Shown here: positions 52,423 through 61,747 of the stretch, in pieces
How positions within the stretch are numbered: position 1 is the first letter of the stretch
Layout of the letters: each line of letters begins with the position of its first letter
Assembly (NCBI GenBank): GCA_030602715.1
Contig: JAUVZD010000011.1
Span: forward strand, 47,961 to 111,960
Length of the DNA: 64,000 nucleotides
Reading direction: 5' to 3'
Source of the DNA: Candidatus Coatesiibacteriota bacterium
GTDB lineage: Bacteria; RBG-13-66-14; B26-G2; JAUVZD01
Position numbers and translations under genes: made by a program
Notes under the pieces: model-generated
Told to the model about the DNA's origin: nothing
Databases searched by the model: none
What the model saw: only the letters and a program-made list of their open reading frames with translations

Positions 52423-53118
52423 TTAAAATAACCAGAAGCAGAACAGGGCGACACCGACGCCCAAAAACGCTCCGGAAAGAACCTCCCGCCAGTTATGCTC
52501 TCCGGAGCCGATTCGGGACTGAGCTACAAGAAACGCTAAAATGAAGACCAGGGCGGTTATCAGGGAGTTCATAAATAGGACGGAGAGGAAGGTCCACACC
52601 GCAAAGGCTAAAGCCACATGACCGGAGGGCATTCCCCCCCGAAGCGGTGTTCCCTTGCCGAAGGCTGCTTTGGAGACCACCACAAAGATAACGGTGAGCA
52701 ATAAAGCCACAATAGCGACATGTCCGGGGTTCTGGTGCACCCGCACCAGGATGGTGAGCATGGGGGATTTGAGACGGGGGAAGAAGACCACATAGCCGAT
52801 GAAGACCGCGGTTGCAGTGGCGATGAAGACCGCTCCGGCGGCCATATCCTTGACCAGGCGAGCCAGGGGGTGATACCGTTCTACGATAAAATCCAGGGTG
52901 AGCTCCAGGGCGCTGTTGACCATCTCGGTTATCAGCACGATGCTGATGGCGACAATTACAATCAAGAGCTCCAGGCGGGAGATGGAAAGGAAAAGACTGG
53001 CGATAAGCACAAGAACCGCCACCCCGACATGTAGCTTCATATTGAACTGCGACCTTATGGCATAGATGAACCCTTCAATGGCGTCGTTAAAGCTCTGCCA
53101 TAGATTTCGCTTAGCCAT
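52423..53118 (-). CDS. diacylglycerol/undecaprenol kinase fused to PAP2 phosphatase
   Basis: 231 residues. The N-terminal half is DgkA-like (three helices; NDAIEGFIYAIRSQFNMKLH; VLITEMVNSALELTLDFIVE). The C-terminal half is a PAP2 domain (KGTPLRGGMPSGHVALAFAV; SRIGSGEHNWREVLSGAFLG with the His of motif 3). It is encoded after ybeY, as dgkA often is. Probably acts in undecaprenyl-phosphate supply. ATG at 53118 with GGGAGGGAG. Confidence 0.88.
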   Translation of the reverse strand: MAKRNLWQSFNDAIEGFIYAIRSQFNMKLHVGVAVLVLIASLFLSISRLELLIVIVAISIVLITEMVNSALELTLDFIVERYHPLARLVKDMAAGAVFIATATAVFIGYVVFFPRLKSPMLTILVRVHQNPGHVAIVALLLTVIFVVVSKAAFGKGTPLRGGMPSGHVALAFAVWTFLSVLFMNSLITALVFILAFLVAQSRIGSGEHNWREVLSGAFLGVGVALFCFWLF

Positions 53119-53151
53119 ACAGGCTCTCCCTCCCGAATACAACTATCGCCG

Positions 53152-53592
53152 TCACTTGCCCTCCTCCCAAAACTCCGCCAACAACCCCATAGCTTCAGCC
53201 ATCATAGCCTCCCTACGCTCATCGGAATCGTCCTTTCTGCCGGTCAGGTGGAGCAGTCCGTGGATTATGAGCATAGCCAGTTCCTTATCCTTTCCCCAGC
53301 CAGCCTCCGCCCCCTGCCGTTCTGCAACCTCCACCCCCACATAGACCTCACCGAAGACCCATTCCCCCACTGCGGGCTTCCTTGCATCTATGTTAAAGGC
53401 GATGCAGTCCGTGCTGTTACTGCTGCCCAGATACTCTGAGTTGAGAGCGGTCATGTGAGCGTCGTCAGTCAGCACGATGTTGACCGAGGCGTCGGGGTGA
53501 ATAGACAGGCGGTCCGCGACCTGTAAAGCAAGTTCTTCCAGGCGGGGGTCCACTTTCTCCGTGCTTAGAGCATTATGTATGTAAACCGCCAT
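53152..53592 (-). CDS. ybeY: endoribonuclease YbeY
   Basis: 146 residues. LTDDAHMTALNSEYLGSSNS, TDCIAF and MLIIHGLLHLTGRKDDSDER are YbeY motifs. The zinc signature is normally HGxLHLxGxDH; the last His is Asp here. Functions in rRNA maturation. Sits in the standard phoH - HD-7TM - ybeY - dgkA order. Confidence 0.92.
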   Translation of the reverse strand: MAVYIHNALSTEKVDPRLEELALQVADRLSIHPDASVNIVLTDDAHMTALNSEYLGSSNSTDCIAFNIDARKPAVGEWVFGEVYVGVEVAERQGAEAGWGKDKELAMLIIHGLLHLTGRKDDSDERREAMMAEAMGLLAEFWEEGK

Positions 53593-53645
53593 CTCAAAGA
53601 ACTCTCAGCTTCCAGAAGATTCAAGCTCCCATCCGTTCAACCATC

Positions 53646-55898
53646 TTACTCTTTGGGAGGTATCACCGGTTGGGTGGGGAGGGGAACCTCGGGGAGCAGC
53701 GGCGGGGCCTCCTCAGAGGGATAGGAGACTCGGGAGTGGTATATCGCTGACAAATCCTTCGCCAGTCTCTCCACCACCAGGCGCATCTCCCTCAAGGTGA
53801 TATCACAGTTGTTGAACTGCCCATCCTCAATGCGGGTCTCTACTACGGTCCTGATCAAGTTGCGCAGGTTCGCCAGGTTGGGGTGGGTAAGAGAACGAGA
53901 GGCGGATTCGGCGGAATCGGCTATCATCAGTATCGCCGATTCTCTGCTAGAGGGCGTGGGTCCCTGATAACGATAGTCACCCTCATCCAGGCTCTTGTGC
54001 CTGTCGCTCTGCAGGGCTTTCTGATAGAAGAAGGATATCAGGCTGGTGCCGTGGTGCTCACCCACTATATCTATTATGACCACCGGCAGTTTGTAAGAGG
54101 TGGCGATGGTCACCCCTTCCTTAATATGACCCGAAATTATCAGGCTGGACATGTGGGGAGTTATGGAATCGTGGGGTTTAACATCGTCGCTCTGATTCTC
54201 CACAAAGTACTCCGGGTTGTTCATCTTTCCGATGTCGTGATAATACCCGCCCACCCGGCAAAGGAGACCGTTGGCTCCGATGGCGTCCGCCGCCGATGCG
54301 GCTAGATTGCCGACAACAATTGAATGGTGATAGGTGCCCACCGCCTCGGCAGCCAGTTTTCGTAACAAAGGGTGGTTCAGGTTGGAAAGCTCCAACAACT
54401 TGATATTGCTGACCAGACCGGAGAAGTGTTCAAACAAAGGCAGGGCCATGGTCGCCAGAAGCACACTGCCCAACGCCCCCGCTAATCCCCAAGCGCAGGT
54501 ATAAAGAATTTGCCCCCAGGAAGCCAGTTCAACCAACTCTATGCCCAAAATTACCACCACATTCGCCACACTAACTGCAATTGCCGCTTTTATAAGGTCC
54601 ATACGTTGACGGGCGGAGGTCAAGGTGATAGCCCCCACGGAAGCCCCCACCAAACTGACCAGGGCGACATTTATATCCAGACCGGTGATGATCCCCCCGG
54701 CAAAGCCCAGGAAAAGAGCCATGACCATGCCCATCTCCACTGAAAACAGCAATGTAATTAGGATTGAACCGACTGCCGCCGGGAAGAGCAGACCCGCCTC
54801 CGGCAGGCGGTCAACGAAGATGAAGATAAGCAGTCGGCCCACACCGGCGGTCAGCACCACAATTAGAGCCATAACCAGAAGCGAGCGCAGGCTATCGTAG
54901 ATTTGACGGAAGTTCTTATAGACATAGATGCCCAGAATGGCGATGATGGTGAGCATGAGGAAGGCTCGCCCCACCCAGAGCAGGAATATCCTGCCCGGGC
55001 TTGCGTATTCATACATGGCGGTAACCGCCGCCACCTGCTCGGCGGTGATACGCATGTGTTCCTCAACAATCTTCTCATCCTTAAGCACCCAAAAGGCTAT
55101 GGGGCCCAATTGGTCCTGTTTCTCCTGCACCCTCTGCTGAGTGAGCATCTTGTCCTCTACCAGGTTGGGACGGATCATCAACCGACATATGCCAGCCATT
55201 GCCTCTGCCAGATGGGGTTGGTCGGGATAGCGCTCCTGTGCCAACCGTTCAAGATAAACATCAATATTACTCGGGTCCACCAACTCATCCAAGGGAACCA
55301 GGGTCTCACCGCCCTCATCACCCATCAGGCTGACCCCCGCAACCCCGCGCTTCTCCAGTTCGGCGATATCCTCAATAATCCCCTCGTCCATCACTCGCTT
55401 GATGATACTGGTCACCGCAAGTTCCAACTGCTGGCGAACGGAGGTATCAAAGAGGGCTGAGGAGGAATCGGAAGAGAGGGTCAAGCCCATGCGCCGGGCT
55501 TGCTCGCTGGGATTTCCCCCTTTACTACTACTCTCCAACACACTGAAGAAGTCACCAACCTGGGAGAGGACTATCTCGGTGGTAAACTTATCTACATAGA
55601 AGACCGGGGCTACCTCTTTTTCGTTCCTTTCCCTCTCACTCTCAAGGGTCTCCTCGCTCTTGTAAACCGGGAACTTATAGGGGGCGATGATATCACTTTC
55701 GGCTATCTCGTCCTCCTGCACATCCATATGGCGAGTTACTCGCTCCGGGCTGGCAAAGAGCAAGAGGGCAATAGCCAAACCAACTGCCACCAGGATTCTC
55801 TGCACCCCGACATTATGGAGGATAAGATGACGCAAACGACGAATCGTCGTCTGTCCCCTTATCCTCTCCAAACGTCTTTTGACACCTCTCCTGGCCAT
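53646..55898 (-). CDS. 7TM-HD phosphohydrolase (PgpH/YqfF-like)
   Basis: 750 residues. N-terminal helix, a large extracytoplasmic 7TMR-HDED domain (residues 60-300), seven membrane helices (about 310-480), then an HD domain with YHHSIVVGNLAASAADAIGA, GGYYHDIGKMNNPEYFVENQ and IVGEHHGT. Relatives hydrolyse c-di-AMP. A Pro-rich tail ends it. Operon mate of phoH and ybeY. Confidence 0.92.
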   Translation of the reverse strand: MARRGVKRRLERIRGQTTIRRLRHLILHNVGVQRILVAVGLAIALLLFASPERVTRHMDVQEDEIAESDIIAPYKFPVYKSEETLESERERNEKEVAPVFYVDKFTTEIVLSQVGDFFSVLESSSKGGNPSEQARRMGLTLSSDSSSALFDTSVRQQLELAVTSIIKRVMDEGIIEDIAELEKRGVAGVSLMGDEGGETLVPLDELVDPSNIDVYLERLAQERYPDQPHLAEAMAGICRLMIRPNLVEDKMLTQQRVQEKQDQLGPIAFWVLKDEKIVEEHMRITAEQVAAVTAMYEYASPGRIFLLWVGRAFLMLTIIAILGIYVYKNFRQIYDSLRSLLVMALIVVLTAGVGRLLIFIFVDRLPEAGLLFPAAVGSILITLLFSVEMGMVMALFLGFAGGIITGLDINVALVSLVGASVGAITLTSARQRMDLIKAAIAVSVANVVVILGIELVELASWGQILYTCAWGLAGALGSVLLATMALPLFEHFSGLVSNIKLLELSNLNHPLLRKLAAEAVGTYHHSIVVGNLAASAADAIGANGLLCRVGGYYHDIGKMNNPEYFVENQSDDVKPHDSITPHMSSLIISGHIKEGVTIATSYKLPVVIIDIVGEHHGTSLISFFYQKALQSDRHKSLDEGDYRYQGPTPSSRESAILMIADSAESASRSLTHPNLANLRNLIRTVVETRIEDGQFNNCDITLREMRLVVERLAKDLSAIYHSRVSYPSEEAPPLLPEVPLPTQPVIPPKE

Positions 55899-55983
55899 GC
55901 TATTCCTTCAATTCACTTCCCTTCTCGCTGTTTTCCACATCGTCACCATCAGAGGTGGTTAGACCCTCACCCTTCACAGAAGG

Positions 55984-56988
55984 CTAGTCGCTCGTTTGTG
56001 GGGCTTCAGCTTTCCTGCGCTTGTTGGTCTCCCACTCCTCGTATGCGGCGACAATCTTTTGCACCAACCAATGGCGCACCACATCTTCCTCACCGAGATA
56101 GACAAAAGAAACACCGTCAATTTTTTTGAGAAATGACTGCACCACGATAAGACCGGAGGGCTTACCGCTGGGCAGGTCAACCTGAGTGATATCCCCGGTC
56201 ACCACCGACTTGGAGTTGAAACCCAGGCGAGTGAGGAACATCTTCATCTGCTCGGCGGTGGAGTTCTGAGCTTCATCCATTATGATGAAGGCATCATTCA
56301 AGGTGCGACCACGCATATAAGCCAGAGGGAGCATCTCAATGGAACCCCTCTCCACCGCACGCTGGATGCGGTCAAAACCCATCATATCGTTGAGAGCGTC
56401 GTAGAGGGGGCGCAGGAAAGGTGATATCTTCTCAGCAAGGTCGCCGGGTAGAAAGCCCAGTTTCTCGCCGGCTTCAAGGGCTGGACGGACCAAAACCAAA
56501 CGGTTGACATCGCCACGGGCTAGAGCACAGACAGCCATAGCCATAGCCAGGTAGGTCTTGCCGGTTCCGGCGGGACCTATGCAGAAAGTCAGGGTATTCT
56601 CTTTTATTGCTCGGATATAGCGTTTCTGACCTGGCGTTTTGGGACGAATGATGCGCCGCTTGAGGGGAACGGGGATAGAATCATAAAGGATCTCCGCCAT
56701 GGAGGAGTCATGTTCCGCAACCAAGACATTGATGGCGCTGGATATCTCCTCGGAATCAACCCAACCACGGTTCTTGGCAACGTCCAGGATATCCAGCAAG
56801 ATGGCATGAACCGGATCAACCTGCTCCTCCTCCCCCCGAATGATCAACTCCGTCCCTCGGGCGATCGTCTTGCAGTTAAAATGCTTCTCCAGCAGTTTGA
56901 GGTTTGTTTCGTCCTTACCGACTATATTGACGAACAGGTCCGTATCCTCGATGGATAGCCGGGCTTCAATCTTTCTACCTGTGGGCAT
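55984..56988 (-). CDS. phoH: PhoH-family ATPase
   Basis: 334 residues. N-terminal extension of about 120, then the PhoH core: Walker A IGPAGTGKTYLAMAMAVCAL near 138, Walker B NDAFIIMDEAQNSTAEQMKM near 237, and VVTGDITQVDLPSG. An NTPase of RNA-linked stress pathways, often with YbeY. The first gene of the block. Confidence 0.94.
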   Translation of the reverse strand: MPTGRKIEARLSIEDTDLFVNIVGKDETNLKLLEKHFNCKTIARGTELIIRGEEEQVDPVHAILLDILDVAKNRGWVDSEEISSAINVLVAEHDSSMAEILYDSIPVPLKRRIIRPKTPGQKRYIRAIKENTLTFCIGPAGTGKTYLAMAMAVCALARGDVNRLVLVRPALEAGEKLGFLPGDLAEKISPFLRPLYDALNDMMGFDRIQRAVERGSIEMLPLAYMRGRTLNDAFIIMDEAQNSTAEQMKMFLTRLGFNSKSVVTGDITQVDLPSGKPSGLIVVQSFLKKIDGVSFVYLGEEDVVRHWLVQKIVAAYEEWETNKRRKAEAPQTSD

Positions 56989-57148
56989 AAACCCCCATTC
57001 CCCTGTTTAATAGGTATTATAGCACGAATTTTGAAGGAATTATAAGAAAGTTGGCCTGATATGTAAAGGGGAAAGCCTGAGGATAAGCGAACAGCCACCC
57101 CAGAAGAGGCGGCTGTTTGAAGGATTTTCAGGTAAGTGCGAATGCTAT

Positions 57149-57628
57149 TTACGGACGAGGAATCTTCAGCTCCCAATAGGGATAGATGAGGTCGGGGTCC
57201 CAGATGAGGTCATCATTGGCGTGGTAAATGTCCGGCCAACGGGCGTAATTGCCCCAACCATATACTTCCGGATACTCAGCGAGTTTGGAGAGCCAATCCC
57301 CGGGCATGACAACATAAATGTCATAATCGGGTACTGCGCCGATATATCTTTCGTCGTCCGCATACAGACCCTTGTAAAAGTCCTGAATCTTGCGAATCTG
57401 CTTGATGCGGGTATCCAGCTCATTGTTCTCTGCGGTCAGCTCCTGGGTCATGCCCTCGTAGTTGCCGGCTTCGCTCAGAAATTGATCGGTGAGGGCTACA
57501 ATGTCCTTACCCTTGACTTCCTTCTCAAGGGCATCCCAATCTACTCCGGGATATGGATCAGCAGCGATAACCGACCCCGCAAAGGAGAGAACGAGCAGAC
57601 CCGCTAATATTACCAAGAATTTATTCAC
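57149..57628 (-). CDS. secreted LysM-domain protein
   Basis: 159 residues. Signal peptide LVILAGLLVLSFAGSVIAA; a helical part (residues 40-95) with coiled-coil character; a C-terminal LysM-type domain YVVMPGDWLSKLAEYPEVYG, then WPDIYHANDDLI and YPYWELKIPR. Likely peptidoglycan-binding. GTG start. The lipoprotein gene upstream is probably its partner (60-bp gap). Confidence 0.8.
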   Translation of the reverse strand: MNKFLVILAGLLVLSFAGSVIAADPYPGVDWDALEKEVKGKDIVALTDQFLSEAGNYEGMTQELTAENNELDTRIKQIRKIQDFYKGLYADDERYIGAVPDYDIYVVMPGDWLSKLAEYPEVYGWGNYARWPDIYHANDDLIWDPDLIYPYWELKIPRP

Positions 57629-57688
57629 TTAGTCTTTCACTCCCTTCTTATGAAATTTAATCAACGGTAAACTTCGAACGGACCTCTC

Positions 57689-58024
57689 TTACATCCAATC
57701 AAGCTTTTCCTCGGGGTCTTCCTTGCCGTGGAGTAAGGGGGTTATTAGGTCACCCCTCCTCTCCTCCTCTACGTTACGAGTTGCGTGAATCTCTGCGTGC
57801 TTCTCCTTGGCATTCTCCAAAGTCTTCAGCTCGCTGGCCAACTCGTCCTTATACTGCGCATTCAGGTCATCGGCATAAGCGTAAGCATCCTCCGCTTCCT
57901 GCTTCTTCACTTTAGCCTCGTAGTAGGCTACAAGCTCTTTACTGGGAGCACACCCGATAAAAACCAATGCCGAAGCTGCAAAAATAAAAGCCAAGGAAAA
58001 AGCTAATACTCTACGGGTAGTCAT
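57689..58024 (-). CDS. small coiled-coil lipoprotein
   Basis: 111 residues. Lipobox SALVFIGCAPSK. The rest is a heptad-type, charged helix (YEAKVKKQEAEDAYAYADDL). GGAGGTGAAAG before the ATG. Encoded directly upstream of the LysM protein; the two together look like an outer-membrane to peptidoglycan tether, which is inference. Confidence 0.7.
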   Translation of the reverse strand: MTTRRVLAFSLAFIFAASALVFIGCAPSKELVAYYEAKVKKQEAEDAYAYADDLNAQYKDELASELKTLENAKEKHAEIHATRNVEEERRGDLITPLLHGKEDPEEKLDWM

Positions 58025-58108
58025 CCTCTAACTTTCACCTCCTTCAAAAAAATGAAAATTCAAAAGATTGCTGAGGGACTATTTCTCTAAACTCCATTCT
58101 GTCCAAAA

Positions 58109-58137
58109 ATACTACAAAATTTTTCCGCTTATGTCAA
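58109..58137 (-). promoter_or_regulatory. promoter of the lipoprotein-LysM operon
   Basis: TTGACA, 17 bp, TAGTAT on the minus strand. The 58025-58351 gap holds this and the divergent hutH promoter. Confidence 0.75.
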
Positions 58138-58307
58138 GAAAAAAATTGGTGCTATCCAGCCTAAATTATCCCCCACCTCTCATACCTTTTCCTTATGAAT
58201 TCTAAGAAAGTCAAAAACCGATTTCAAACTGATAATTGCAAAAAACCTACAATTTTCCTTTTCCTTTTCCAAACAGTATACAAAAGATAATCCCTCTAGA
58301 TTCCCCC

Positions 58308-58335
58308 TGAAAATTATGTTAACCTCTGCTATAAA
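58308..58335 (+). promoter_or_regulatory. promoter of hutH
   Basis: CTGAAA, 16 bp, TATAAA; the -10 lies just before the ribosome site at about 58339-58346, giving a very short leader. Confidence 0.45.
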
Positions 58336-58351
58336 ATCAAGGAGGAACCCG

Positions 58352-59878
58352 TTGCCTGAAAATCTGATAGAAATAGACGGCACATCACTTACATTGGAGA
58401 AGCTGTATGCGGTCTCCTTCCAGGAGGCAAAAGTCGCCATCTCATCCCAAGCGATAAAGAAAGTAGCCCTGAGCCGAAAAACCCTGGAAAAACTAATAGC
58501 CGAAAATACGCCCATATACGGCGTAAACACCGGCATCGGGGAACTGGAATGCGTCCAGGTTGATGAACAGCTCCAAACCGAACTACAACGGCGCATCGTC
58601 CGTAGCCACGCCGCCGGGGTAGGTCCCCCAGCGTCCCAAGAGCATGTTCGGGGAACGATGCTGCTTAGAGCAAACTGCCTACTCAAAGGCTACTCCGGGG
58701 TCTCCCCCCAAATACCCGATCTGCTGGTGGATATGTTAAACGCCAAAATATATCCATTGGTCCCCGAGCAGGGCTCACTGGGGGCGTCCGGAGATCTAGC
58801 TCCCCTGGCTCACATTGCCCTGGCCGTCATCGGCGAGGGGGAAGTCATCTGCGAGGGACGCCTGCGACCGGCTGATGAAGCCCTGCGGGAGATAAACCTC
58901 TCCCCCATAACCCTCAGCCACAAGGACAGCCTGGCGCTCATCAACGGCTCCCAATTCTTTACCGCTCTGGGTGGATTGGAGACCTTCAGGGCGAAAAGAC
59001 TTCTCCGTCTGGCGATAGTCTCCTCCGCCCTGGCCTTAGAAGCCCTCCGTTCCCTGTTGGCTCCCTTTGACCGCAAAGTCCACGACCTGCGACCCTTCCC
59101 GGGGCAAGCCCGTGTCGCCCAGGAGATACTCCGCCTGGTTGAGGGAAGCAAAATATTGGAGAATCCTGTGGAAAAGGTGCAGGACGCCTACTCCCTGCGC
59201 TGTCTGCCCCAGGTGCTGGGTCCCACATATGACTCCCTGGACTACATCACCACCCAGATAGAGGTGGAGATGAACTCGGTGGTGGACAATCCCATCATCT
59301 TCCCGGATGATGGCAGCTACCTATCCGCCGGCAACTTTCACGGGCAGGCAATCGCTCTGGCTCTGGATTTTGCCGCAGTAGCCCTCTCCAGTGTGGGTAA
59401 CATCCTGGAACGGCACATCAACCGACTGCTCAACAAGAACCTATCCGCCGGTTTACCCCCCTTCCTGGTGAAGGAAGGAGGTCTCAACTCCGGCTTCATG
59501 TTGGCGCAATACACCGCCGCCGCCTTAACCAGCGAGAACAAGACCTTGTGCACTCCTGCCTGCGTGGATTCCATCCCCGTATCCGCCGACCAGGAGGACC
59601 ATGTCTCCATGGGACCCAACTCAGCCCACAAACTGCGCCGGCTGGTGGACAATCTGGAGGTCATCATCGCCATCTCCCTGCTCTGCGCCGCCCAAGGGGC
59701 TGACTTCCGGGAACCTGAGGGGCTGGGCAAGGGGACTGCGGTAGCCCACCGGCTCATCCGCTCGGCGGTGCCCCACTGGGAGGAGGATAGAGTCCTTTCC
59801 CGGGACATAGAGGCGGTGCGCAAACTGGTCGCCTCCGGCAAGTTGCTGGAAGAAGTGGAATCTGCTGTGGGATGGTAG
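58352..59878 (+). CDS. hutH: histidine ammonia-lyase
   Basis: 508 residues, usual length. TTG start chosen by AAGGAGGA 5-6 nt upstream. VNTGIGELECVQVD, QRRIVRSHAAGVG (Ser-His selectivity pair near 82-83, as in HAL rather than PAL/TAL), and GSLGASGDLAPLAHIALAV with the MIO tripeptide Ala-Ser-Gly near 145. Also NFHGQAIALALDFAA and QEDHVSMGPNSAHK. It converts histidine to urocanate + NH3. No other hut gene is in the window, so aromatic amino acid specificity should stay open. Confidence 0.93.
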   Translation: MPENLIEIDGTSLTLEKLYAVSFQEAKVAISSQAIKKVALSRKTLEKLIAENTPIYGVNTGIGELECVQVDEQLQTELQRRIVRSHAAGVGPPASQEHVRGTMLLRANCLLKGYSGVSPQIPDLLVDMLNAKIYPLVPEQGSLGASGDLAPLAHIALAVIGEGEVICEGRLRPADEALREINLSPITLSHKDSLALINGSQFFTALGGLETFRAKRLLRLAIVSSALALEALRSLLAPFDRKVHDLRPFPGQARVAQEILRLVEGSKILENPVEKVQDAYSLRCLPQVLGPTYDSLDYITTQIEVEMNSVVDNPIIFPDDGSYLSAGNFHGQAIALALDFAAVALSSVGNILERHINRLLNKNLSAGLPPFLVKEGGLNSGFMLAQYTAAALTSENKTLCTPACVDSIPVSADQEDHVSMGPNSAHKLRRLVDNLEVIIAISLLCAAQGADFREPEGLGKGTAVAHRLIRSAVPHWEEDRVLSRDIEAVRKLVASGKLLEEVESAVGW

Positions 59879-59900
59879 GACCATAGATTCCCGAAATATA

Positions 59901-59926
59901 AAAGCCGGCGGAAGTAAGCCGGCTTT
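59901..59926 (+). terminator. rho-independent terminator of hutH
   Basis: AAAGCCGGC / GCCGGCTTT arms, 22 bp past the stop; can also serve the convergent lipoprotein gene. Confidence 0.85.
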
Positions 59927-59966
59927 AATCTCTAGCCATTTATTTTCCTCATTTATTCCACTCATA

Positions 59967-60404
59967 CTATTCTTTCTGGGGTTTTTTGACCTCCTTCTGA
60001 GAAAGCTTCCAGACGCCGTCCTCCTTCTGGGCATAGATGGTATAGCCCTTCATCCCCTCGTCAATTCCCAAATCAGTCCCGAGCTTTCCCTTGGTCACCA
60101 GATGAAAATATGCCACCGCATAATTATCCTCAACCTCTATTGTGCCCAGCTCATACTCCCAGGTCTCATAGAGCCGGGGAACATCAACGATGTACAAACC
60201 TTGAGAATAGGTAATCACATCGGACTCCTCGGCGACCAAAAAGCTCTGCGCTTTGGTGGTGTCGCCCTCTTTGACAGCCGAGAGATAACCTTCCACCACC
60301 TGCCTGACGAGCTGTTCGTCGGATTTGGGAGCCTCGCATGATGTTATGGGAAGGATAAGGGACAAGACCACCGCAGCCAAAAGGGAGACAGTACATAGCC
60401 TCAT
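59967..60404 (-). CDS. NTF2-like lipoprotein (copy 1 of tandem set)
   Basis: 145 residues. Signal with lipobox LILPITSCEAP. Domain DEQLVRQVVEGYLSAVKEGD and a C-terminal KEDGVWKLSQKEV strand pair, an NTF2-like cone. The most divergent of the four tandem genes. Confidence 0.7.
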   Translation of the reverse strand: MRLCTVSLLAAVVLSLILPITSCEAPKSDEQLVRQVVEGYLSAVKEGDTTKAQSFLVAEESDVITYSQGLYIVDVPRLYETWEYELGTIEVEDNYAVAYFHLVTKGKLGTDLGIDEGMKGYTIYAQKEDGVWKLSQKEVKKPQKE

Positions 60405-60600
60405 AGCACACGAACCTCACTTTATGGGGATTTCAAGAATTATACCGAAAAATTATAACATAAACTACAGGCAAAATAAATGCAGAAAATTGAGCTCCCC
60501 AATTCCCCCCTTACAATATTTTTACTCATAGACAACAGATGAGATGATGAAGCAAATTTTGTCTCAAATGTGAAAACTTATGTTTTTCCCCAAAAAATCA

Positions 60601-60626
60601 GCCCCCCCCGCCTTGGCGGGGGGGGC
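60601..60626 (-). terminator. GC hairpin terminator, type 1
   Basis: Perfect GCCCCCCCCGCC / GGCGGGGGGGGC arms with TTTTTT following on the minus strand. Identical to 61214-61239. The rest of 60405-60661 is empty. Confidence 0.85.
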
Positions 60627-60661
60627 TTTGAGGAATAATCAAAGCGGACTCTTAACCTGCC

Positions 60662-61096
60662 TTACTTTTTGGGCTTAAAGACCATCTTCCAGGCATCCTC
60701 CACCTTGGTCAGCTCCACCATCCTGGGCTCCTCGGCCACGGCGCTGGCTTTGGTCACCTTTGCCATGAAGATGAGGGAAGCGGTATGGCCATCAATCCTG
60801 GCTTCCTTGTAGCTACACTCGTTGACCACATTCTTCTCCAGATCCGCAAGCCAAGCCTCCTCTTGGGCTTCATCAAATGCGGCAAGGCTCTCCTCGGTCA
60901 TAACAGCCTTGTAAGCGTCCACATCCTTGGTAATGAGAGCCTGGAAGTATTTCTCGGACACATCTTTGATGAGATTCTCATCGGAAGGCTCCTCCACCTC
61001 TGCGACCTCCTCTTCCACCACTGCCTCCTCTTTCTTACATCCGAAGAAAGCGACCAGCGCCAGGCAGAGGAAAAGGATTAGGATTAAGTGCTTCAT
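60662..61096 (-). CDS. NTF2-like lipoprotein (copy 2)
   Basis: 144 residues, ATG at 61096 with AAGGAGGA. LILFLCLALVAFFGCKKEEA gives the lipobox; ENLIKDVSEKYFQALITKDV, then DAYKAVM, opens the domain and VELTKVEDAWKMVFKPKK closes it. Signal peptide and lipobox nearly identical to copy 3, so a recent duplication. Confidence 0.75.
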   Translation of the reverse strand: MKHLILILFLCLALVAFFGCKKEEAVVEEEVAEVEEPSDENLIKDVSEKYFQALITKDVDAYKAVMTEESLAAFDEAQEEAWLADLEKNVVNECSYKEARIDGHTASLIFMAKVTKASAVAEEPRMVELTKVEDAWKMVFKPKK

Positions 61097-61213
61097 CACA
61101 TCCTCCTTGTTTATAGATTGTAATCTTAAGACCAACTATGAAACACCTCTATACTATACACCACACCAGCCCAATTGTAAAGAAATATCCAACATCTTGG
61201 ACTATATTCAAAA

Positions 61214-61239
61214 GCCCCCCCCGCCTTGGCGGGGGGGGC
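61214..61239 (-). terminator. GC hairpin terminator, identical copy
   Basis: Same 26-bp sequence as 60601-60626, followed by TTTTG on the minus strand; ends copy 3. Confidence 0.8.
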
Positions 61240-61263
61240 TGGGGATTAACTGAAAGATTAATC

Positions 61264-61701
61264 CTACATGAGCACCTTCCACTCATCACCCACTTTTACC
61301 AGCTCAAAGGAATCGTGGTCGGTCTCTTCCTCGGTTCCGCCCACCTCTATGAATTTCACTGTGAAGTCAACGGTGGCGGACTCACCCTCTACTTTCGAGC
61401 CGTCAATGAAAAAACCCAGCTTCTCAAATTCATTCATGGCTTCGGAAAAATCCTTCATCGCTTCTTCGCCAAACTCGGCGGCACTCTTCTCATCCAGCAA
61501 CGCTTTATAGGCATTAGCATCCGCATTCTTCAGAGCGTCAAAGAACTTATCAGCCACTTCTGCGATCAGCTCCTCATCGCTCTTCGGTTTCTCCTCAACC
61601 TCTCCGGTGGTAACCGCTTCTTCTGCTTCCTCGCCCTTCTTGCAGCCGAAGAAAGCTACAATCGTGAGGCAAAGGAAGAGGATTAACATCAGGTGTTTCA
61701 T
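61264..61701 (-). CDS. NTF2-like lipoprotein (copy 3)
   Basis: 145 residues, ATG at 61701 with AAAGGAGAG. LILFLCLTIVAFFGCKKGEE, then EELIAEVADKFFDALKNADA, NAYKALLDEKS, and SFELVKVGDEWKVLM. Closest to copy 2. Confidence 0.75.
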   Translation of the reverse strand: MKHLMLILFLCLTIVAFFGCKKGEEAEEAVTTGEVEEKPKSDEELIAEVADKFFDALKNADANAYKALLDEKSAAEFGEEAMKDFSEAMNEFEKLGFFIDGSKVEGESATVDFTVKFIEVGGTEEETDHDSFELVKVGDEWKVLM

Positions 61702-61747
61702 CAATCTCTCCTTTCTCATTTAGTTGGTTGGCTATTAGATAATCGCA

